The notes below the pieces were generated by a model. It had not been told where the DNA came from. It saw only the letters and a program-made list of their open reading frames with translations, and did no database searches. Of a stretch of DNA of 11,779 nt, positions 7,773 to 11,779 are shown in pieces (positions within the stretch are counted from its first letter, which is position 1; every line of letters starts with the position of its first letter). The DNA is from Verrucomicrobiia bacterium (GTDB taxonomy: Bacteria > Verrucomicrobiota > Verrucomicrobiia > Limisphaerales > Palsa-1400). The DNA lies in contig JAICXV010000011.1 of NCBI GenBank assembly GCA_025934545.1, positions 1 through 11,779 of the forward strand, read 5' to 3'. The position numbers and the translations under genes were made by a program.

Positions 7773-8723
7773 TTACGCCGGAATTTTCGCACGCCGCACT
7801 CCCACACTCCAACCGAGCATTATTAAACATTTCCGCATACCGGCCGGATCGAATTTACCGACGCACGCTTTCAGAAGATTGACGAACCCGACGACGACCA
7901 ACCGTATCATCGCGCCGACAAAAACCGCCAATCGATACAACGCGTGCCCCGTCACGCCGTAATATTTGGTCATCAACTTGCCGATCGATTCGCACTTCAT
8001 CAGCGTCGAAAAACCGCTCGGCGCTTTGGCGCTCGTCACGCCCGCGTGATGAACGACAGTTGCTTCGCTCGAATAAAACAGCTTCCAGCCGGCGTCGCGA
8101 ATGGTCCGGCATAAATCGACGTCCTCGGCATACATGAAATAGCGGTCGTCTAGCCAACCGATCTTCTCGAGAATTTCGCGCCGCACCATGATGCAGCCGC
8201 CATAAAGTTTTTTCACGCAACCGCTCGTGTTCGCATCGGCCGAGCCCATCATTTTCGCAACGGTGCGGAATGTTCTTCGCGACACAAACAGTAAATTTAA
8301 AAACTCCGTCCACGGCGTCGGAAACCATTGCAGTCCCAGGTCGTGCACCGTGCCATCTTCATCGGTCATTTTGCAACCGACGGCTCCAACACCAGGCTTT
8401 TCATCGAGTGCTTTTACCATCATCGGCACAGCGGTGCTGGTGACTTTGGTGTCCGGATTGAGGAACAGCACGTAGGGCGAGCGAACCATTCCGCGCGCGC
8501 GATTGTTGGCCCGGGCAAAACCAAGATTTGCGCCGGAATTGACGATTTGAAATTCTGGGAATTCGCTTTCGGCCTTTTCGCGACTGCCATCACGTGAATT
8601 GTTGTCGATGACAACGACCTGAAAATCGCAGACCGCGCGCGCGGCACGCAGTGACTGAAGACAGTCGAGGAACTCCCCGCCGCCATTCCAATTCACAATG
8701 ATGATGGAAACTTTGGAAGTCAT
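7773..8723 (-). CDS. Family 2 glycosyltransferase (rhamnosyltransferase-like)
   Basis: A 316-residue GT-A fold enzyme. VSIIIVNWNGG (5-15) and VVVIDNNSRDGS (37-48) form the nucleotide-binding half. NLGFARANNRA (66-76) and VLFLNPDTKV (85-94) hold the metal-binding Asp equivalent of the DXD motif. GGCIMVRREILEKIGWLD (175-192) and YAEDVDLC (198-205) form the acceptor side, with the ED pair as likely catalytic base region. This pattern is typical of the WbbL-like branch that often moves rhamnose, though the donor cannot be fixed from sequence. A hydrophobic stretch at about 262-285 suggests membrane association near the lipid-linked acceptor. It starts at ATG 8723 with a four-base ATGA overlap with the FemAB gene, and is the only glycosyltransferase in view. 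Confidence 0.93.
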   Translation of the reverse strand: MTSKVSIIIVNWNGGGEFLDCLQSLRAARAVCDFQVVVIDNNSRDGSREKAESEFPEFQIVNSGANLGFARANNRARGMVRSPYVLFLNPDTKVTSTAVPMMVKALDEKPGVGAVGCKMTDEDGTVHDLGLQWFPTPWTEFLNLLFVSRRTFRTVAKMMGSADANTSGCVKKLYGGCIMVRREILEKIGWLDDRYFMYAEDVDLCRTIRDAGWKLFYSSEATVVHHAGVTSAKAPSGFSTLMKCESIGKLMTKYYGVTGHALYRLAVFVGAMIRLVVVGFVNLLKACVGKFDPAGMRKCLIMLGWSVGVRRAKIPA

Positions 8724-9835
8724 ACCGCAGGAGTGGCAGCAGCCGGCGCAGCTTTAACCGGCTCTTCTTTTTCCGCGCGCTGGAGAATTCGTTGCAAGCG
8801 CGCTTTTTCGCGCTGCAATCGTTCGCCCGTCGACACGCTCAATCGGCTCAACAATTTCCCTTCACAATCAAACCGGCCGAGTTGGGTCGTCTCTTTTCCG
8901 CCCATGCCGCTCTTAAATTGATACCCGCCGGGATTTTTTTCCGGGTTCGCTCCACCCAAATCGTACCAGCGAATGCCACGCTGATTTAGAAGTTCCATTG
9001 CTTTCCATTGCAATATAAAGGCGCCGTTCGCTTGCAGCCCGGCGTTGCTCGTCGCGGCCAGAAGATAAATTCCAGTGTCGCCGGCGGTCGCAACGACGAG
9101 ACTATTGTAGACCTCGCGGTCTTTCTTACATACCAGCACGGTCATCTTCAGTTCTTCCGGCAAACTGGCCTGAATCCGCTCGAACTCGTAGATGTCGACC
9201 GTTGTTTCAAATTTCTTGCGCGCCATCATCTCTTCGTAAGCGATGGCAAACTCGCGATACATCTCGCCGCTGGTTCCAACCGAAATCTCGAAACCGGTTT
9301 TCTCGCCGTTTTTCAGTTTGTTGCGCCAGCGTTGATGCAAGCCCGCGCGCAGATCGTCGATGGAAGGACTCAAATCCACACGAAAAGTGCGATATGGTGA
9401 AACGTCTTCCGCAATATGAAACTTGTCGGCAGTCAACGTTGAACGGACCCCGTTGGCAAACGCATCGTCGGCGTAAACATTCGGGATGACCCGCAACACG
9501 TAACCGCGCTTGTCGACATATTCACGACGCAATTCGCGCATCGCGACATCGAACACCTCACTGGTCGCTCCACCGCGTTTCCGCCAAAGCGGTCCCCATC
9601 GGATATAAGCGACACCAGTGCCAATCAGCGGAATACGAATGATGCGCACCTGCGCCAGGGCAACAACATCGCTGCCTGCTTTGAGCACGAAATGACTGAT
9701 CTGCCTTTCGCCCCAACAGACGCTGCCATATTCCCACGTCTGATAAACAGAGGCGTCTTCGAACTGCGCCAATAAACCATTCCACTCGACGCGGTTGATG
9801 CGATCGATTTCGCAAAAATATTTATTTGTGGTCAC
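8720..9835 (-). CDS. FemAB/GNAT-type transferase (EPS-locus type)
   Basis: A 371-residue protein with the FemAB arrangement of two GNAT-like halves. Visible landmarks are VYQTWEYGSVCWG (30-42) at the N-terminus, LHQRWRNKLKNGEKTGFEI (166-184), NGAFILQWKAMELLNQRG (270-287) and YDLGGANPEKNPGGYQFKSG (291-310), the last being highly characteristic. Classic FemABX enzymes add amino acids from aminoacyl-tRNA to lipid II; relatives in exopolysaccharide loci, including PEP-CTERM/exosortase loci, are thought to modify the polysaccharide or its precursor. A role in adding an amino acid or acyl group here is inferred. A charged helix at 338-357 and an Ala/Pro tail (358-371) follow the domain. It begins with GTG at 9835, overlapping the deacetylase by 14 bases; no ATG is near. 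No signal peptide is seen. Confidence 0.88.
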   Translation of the reverse strand: MTTNKYFCEIDRINRVEWNGLLAQFEDASVYQTWEYGSVCWGERQISHFVLKAGSDVVALAQVRIIRIPLIGTGVAYIRWGPLWRKRGGATSEVFDVAMRELRREYVDKRGYVLRVIPNVYADDAFANGVRSTLTADKFHIAEDVSPYRTFRVDLSPSIDDLRAGLHQRWRNKLKNGEKTGFEISVGTSGEMYREFAIAYEEMMARKKFETTVDIYEFERIQASLPEELKMTVLVCKKDREVYNSLVVATAGDTGIYLLAATSNAGLQANGAFILQWKAMELLNQRGIRWYDLGGANPEKNPGGYQFKSGMGGKETTQLGRFDCEGKLLSRLSVSTGERLQREKARLQRILQRAEKEEPVKAAPAAATPAV

Positions 9836-10628
9836 GGCCTAAAAGTTTTGCTTTCCAGCGCGCCGCGACGGTTTCCCAGCGATACGCGCCTTTGATTTTA
9901 AGTCGAAACTCGAGGCTCCAATCGCCCGGATTCACCGCTACCCGGTCCATTAGAAAACCGCTCATCGCGCCTTCGATCCATTTTGGTTCGATGCCAAAGA
10001 CGCGCTGGTATCCGATCTTTTGCGCTTGCGCCAAAATATCTGCATTATAGGCGCCATGCGGAAAACTGAGTAATTCGACGGGCTCGTTGAGAATTCGTTC
10101 CAACTCACTTTTTGAAATCGCCATTTCACATCCGGCCTGTTCCGGCGCCAACCGATCGAGGCGAGGATGTTTTACGGTGTGCGAACCAATCGCCAATCCA
10201 CCTTGTCGTGCCGCGCGGAGTTGTTCCGGCGTCATAACCCATTCTTTTTTGCCGTTGTTCATCCAACCCGGCTGCTGGCCCAGATAACCGGATGGCACGA
10301 AAATCGTCGCCGGCATTTTATGCCGTTGTAATTCCGGCAACGCATTTTCGAGAACGCTGACGAAACCGTCGTCAAAAGTGACTGCAGCGAAATTTTTATT
10401 AGACTCAAGTTCTCCGGTGAAATCAGCAGGTATAACTTTCGCGGTGCGGGAAAGCACGTTCATCTGCCTGGCAAACCGTTCACGTTCGCGCGCGGGAACA
10501 TCGTGATAATACAACACGACGCAGTGGCCGGGCCTGGATTTGCCAATCATTTTTGCCGCAGCCACCGCGGTCATATCCCAAAGGCGCACGCAAAGACTGC
10601 CCAATAACTTGATAATTCTTTTAGCCAT
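9822..10628 (-). CDS. Polysaccharide deacetylase (NodB homology, CE4)
   Basis: A 268-residue protein with the NodB motifs in order. YYHDV (40-44) opens the domain; VTFDDG (83-88) is motif 1, with the catalytic-base and metal-binding Asp pair; SHTVKH (149-154) is motif 2, giving metal ligands His150 and His154; SFPHGAYN (188-195) is motif 3, with His where Tyr is common. The family removes N- or O-acetyl groups from polysaccharides such as chitin, peptidoglycan or poly-N-acetylglucosamine. The N-terminal 30 residues are only weakly hydrophobic and give no convincing signal peptide, so the enzyme may act in the cytoplasm or at the membrane. It lacks the C-terminal extension of many exosortase-locus deacetylases. 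The ATG at 10628 overlaps the upstream stop by eight bases, with a weak GGA about ten bases before it. Confidence 0.93.
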   Translation of the reverse strand: MAKRIIKLLGSLCVRLWDMTAVAAAKMIGKSRPGHCVVLYYHDVPARERERFARQMNVLSRTAKVIPADFTGELESNKNFAAVTFDDGFVSVLENALPELQRHKMPATIFVPSGYLGQQPGWMNNGKKEWVMTPEQLRAARQGGLAIGSHTVKHPRLDRLAPEQAGCEMAISKSELERILNEPVELLSFPHGAYNADILAQAQKIGYQRVFGIEPKWIEGAMSGFLMDRVAVNPGDWSLEFRLKIKGAYRWETVAARWKAKLLGRDHK

Positions 10629-11779
10629 TGCGCTGGTCCAACCACACTTTCAGCGTGAACAGTTGCAGGAACAGGTAAACGTCTTCGTAAGCGCCGATCT
10701 CTTTCTTGTATCGCTCTTTGCCGAGCACTTTTACGAAAAGATCATCAGCCATCGCATTTGGTCGTGACCACAGTTCGCGGATCGTCGGACTTTGGTTCGC
10801 ATAAACTTTCCAGTTCGGCCACGAGCCACCGGTCGTCTTTGAGCCCGCCAAACGCCGCACGAGGTCTTCGACCCGGCACCAACTGCTGGAGAATGTTTCG
10901 CGCAACAACGAAGCATCGACTGGCGCGCCGGTATTGGCATCGGCAATCGCGCAAACCTTCGGGCCGCAAACGCGTTTGACCATTCGCACGAACAATTCGC
11001 GGTTAAGCCTCATTGCGCACGACATTTTCAAATGCACTTCCATCAAATCATTTTCGCCGATAGGCGGGTACCAACCCATGACGCGCTGCGGAATCGTGCG
11101 CTCCGCCAGGTCTTCTTCGTAAGACAGAGGAAACATCCGCTTTCTCTCGGCCTGCATGACGCGCTGTTCACTGTCATATTGGCGCAAATCGGCGGGGAAA
11201 ATTCTTTCGAGACGTTCGCCGAGTTTCTCCGACAACGGTGTGTCGGACAGATAACGTGGGCCGTAGTAATTGAATTTAAATGCACCAATCGATTCGCGCT
11301 CCGTCCAACGGGTATATGATTTATTAATCGCGAGCCCTTTGAAGACGTAGTCGCAGTAACAACCGGTCAACAAATTATCGATGCAAAGCTCGTTAAGTTG
11401 CGCACGAAAACCAAGGAAATGGTTGCTCGCTATACAGCCTAACGCTCCGGAAATCTTCACGCCAAGCGCCGCATTTTCGCCGTAATAATCGAACGGCCTT
11501 TTCAGCGGAACGAATTTCGCGCCGGTCGCCTGCGCAATCTCACGCGCGATACGAAACTCACGATTCTCTTCATCGTAACACGTGAACGTAATGAGATCCT
11601 GCCTGTTGGGCGCAGCGCACAGAACCGTTCGAGAATCCAGACCGCCACTGAGGGCGACTGCGGAGCGTCCAAGGAACGGCAACGTCCGGTTCGTAACTGC
11701 TTTTTTGAAGGCAACGGCAAACTCCTCCGCCAATTCTTCAACTTTATTTTCCGACCATGGCCGATGAACAATGTCGAAA
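10621..11779 (-). CDS. Asparagine synthase-like amidotransferase, C-terminal part (partial, 5' end outside window)
   Basis: The frame is open to the window edge, giving 385 visible residues; the N-terminal glutaminase domain expected in full AsnB proteins (about 550-650 residues) would lie beyond 11779. The synthetase domain starts with SGGLDSR (encoded near 11629-11649), the ATP pyrophosphatase PP-loop that activates a carboxylate by adenylation. The second conserved AsnB loop, normally GEGSDELFGGY-like, appears here as LLTGCYCDYVFKG, keeping Gly and Asp but losing the usual Glu and Gly pair. Such diverged AsnB-like proteins are common in polysaccharide loci, where they may amidate a uronic acid or other carboxylate rather than make asparagine; this is inference. 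It is the most upstream gene seen in the run and shares eight bases (ATGGCTAA) with the deacetylase. Confidence 0.86.
   Translation of the reverse strand, partial: FDIVHRPWSENKVEELAEEFAVAFKKAVTNRTLPFLGRSAVALSGGLDSRTVLCAAPNRQDLITFTCYDEENREFRIAREIAQATGAKFVPLKRPFDYYGENAALGVKISGALGCIASNHFLGFRAQLNELCIDNLLTGCYCDYVFKGLAINKSYTRWTERESIGAFKFNYYGPRYLSDTPLSEKLGERLERIFPADLRQYDSEQRVMQAERKRMFPLSYEEDLAERTIPQRVMGWYPPIGENDLMEVHLKMSCAMRLNRELFVRMVKRVCGPKVCAIADANTGAPVDASLLRETFSSSWCRVEDLVRRLAGSKTTGGSWPNWKVYANQSPTIRELWSRPNAMADDLFVKVLGKERYKKEIGAYEDVYLFLQLFTLKVWLDQRNG

Noticed and set aside
7769..7807. GTG start adding 13 residues to the CapA-like protein.
   Set aside because: It would overlap the glycosyltransferase by 35 bases and adds basic residues of no domain value; ATG at 7768 sits four bases after the preceding stop.

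Overview
The window reads as a bacterial surface-polysaccharide (exopolysaccharide or capsule) locus, with every supported gene on the minus strand. No RNA gene, CRISPR array or insertion sequence was recognised. A secreted protein combining a right-handed beta-helix, a 'choice-of-anchor Q'-like segment and a LamG-like region, next to an EPS locus with FemAB-type and asparagine-synthase-type genes, suggests Verrucomicrobiota or a related PVC lineage. That assignment is inference; no marker gene is present.

Region 1 (11779 down to 2447) is a tightly packed run of nine genes. Successive genes overlap by up to 14 bases or are separated by at most 17 bases. In transcription order they are: an asparagine-synthase-like amidotransferase (5' end outside the window), a NodB-type polysaccharide deacetylase, a FemAB/GNAT-type aminoacyl- or acyltransferase, a family 2 glycosyltransferase, a CapA-like protein, a Wzx-type flippase, a Wzy/O-antigen-ligase-type polymerase, a left-handed beta-helix acyltransferase and a small class I SAM methyltransferase. 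Together they suggest a Wzx/Wzy-dependent polysaccharide: the glycosyltransferase adds a sugar, the amidotransferase, FemAB protein, acyltransferase and methyltransferase decorate it, the flippase exports repeat units and the polymerase joins them. No initiating sugar-phosphate transferase, Wza/Wzb/Wzc or exosortase gene is visible, so the locus probably continues beyond 11779.

Region 2 (2446 to 2178) is a gap of about 270 bases. It holds a possible promoter and a stop-interrupted frame whose end would encode a convincing short coiled coil, possibly the remnant of a lost gene.

Region 3 (2177 to 1) is one long open frame running off the window. It encodes an exported Asn-rich beta-helix protein followed by a LamG-like region. 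It may bind or process the polysaccharide made by region 1, but this rests only on position and fold. A very long open frame on the opposite strand is an artefact of codon choice.
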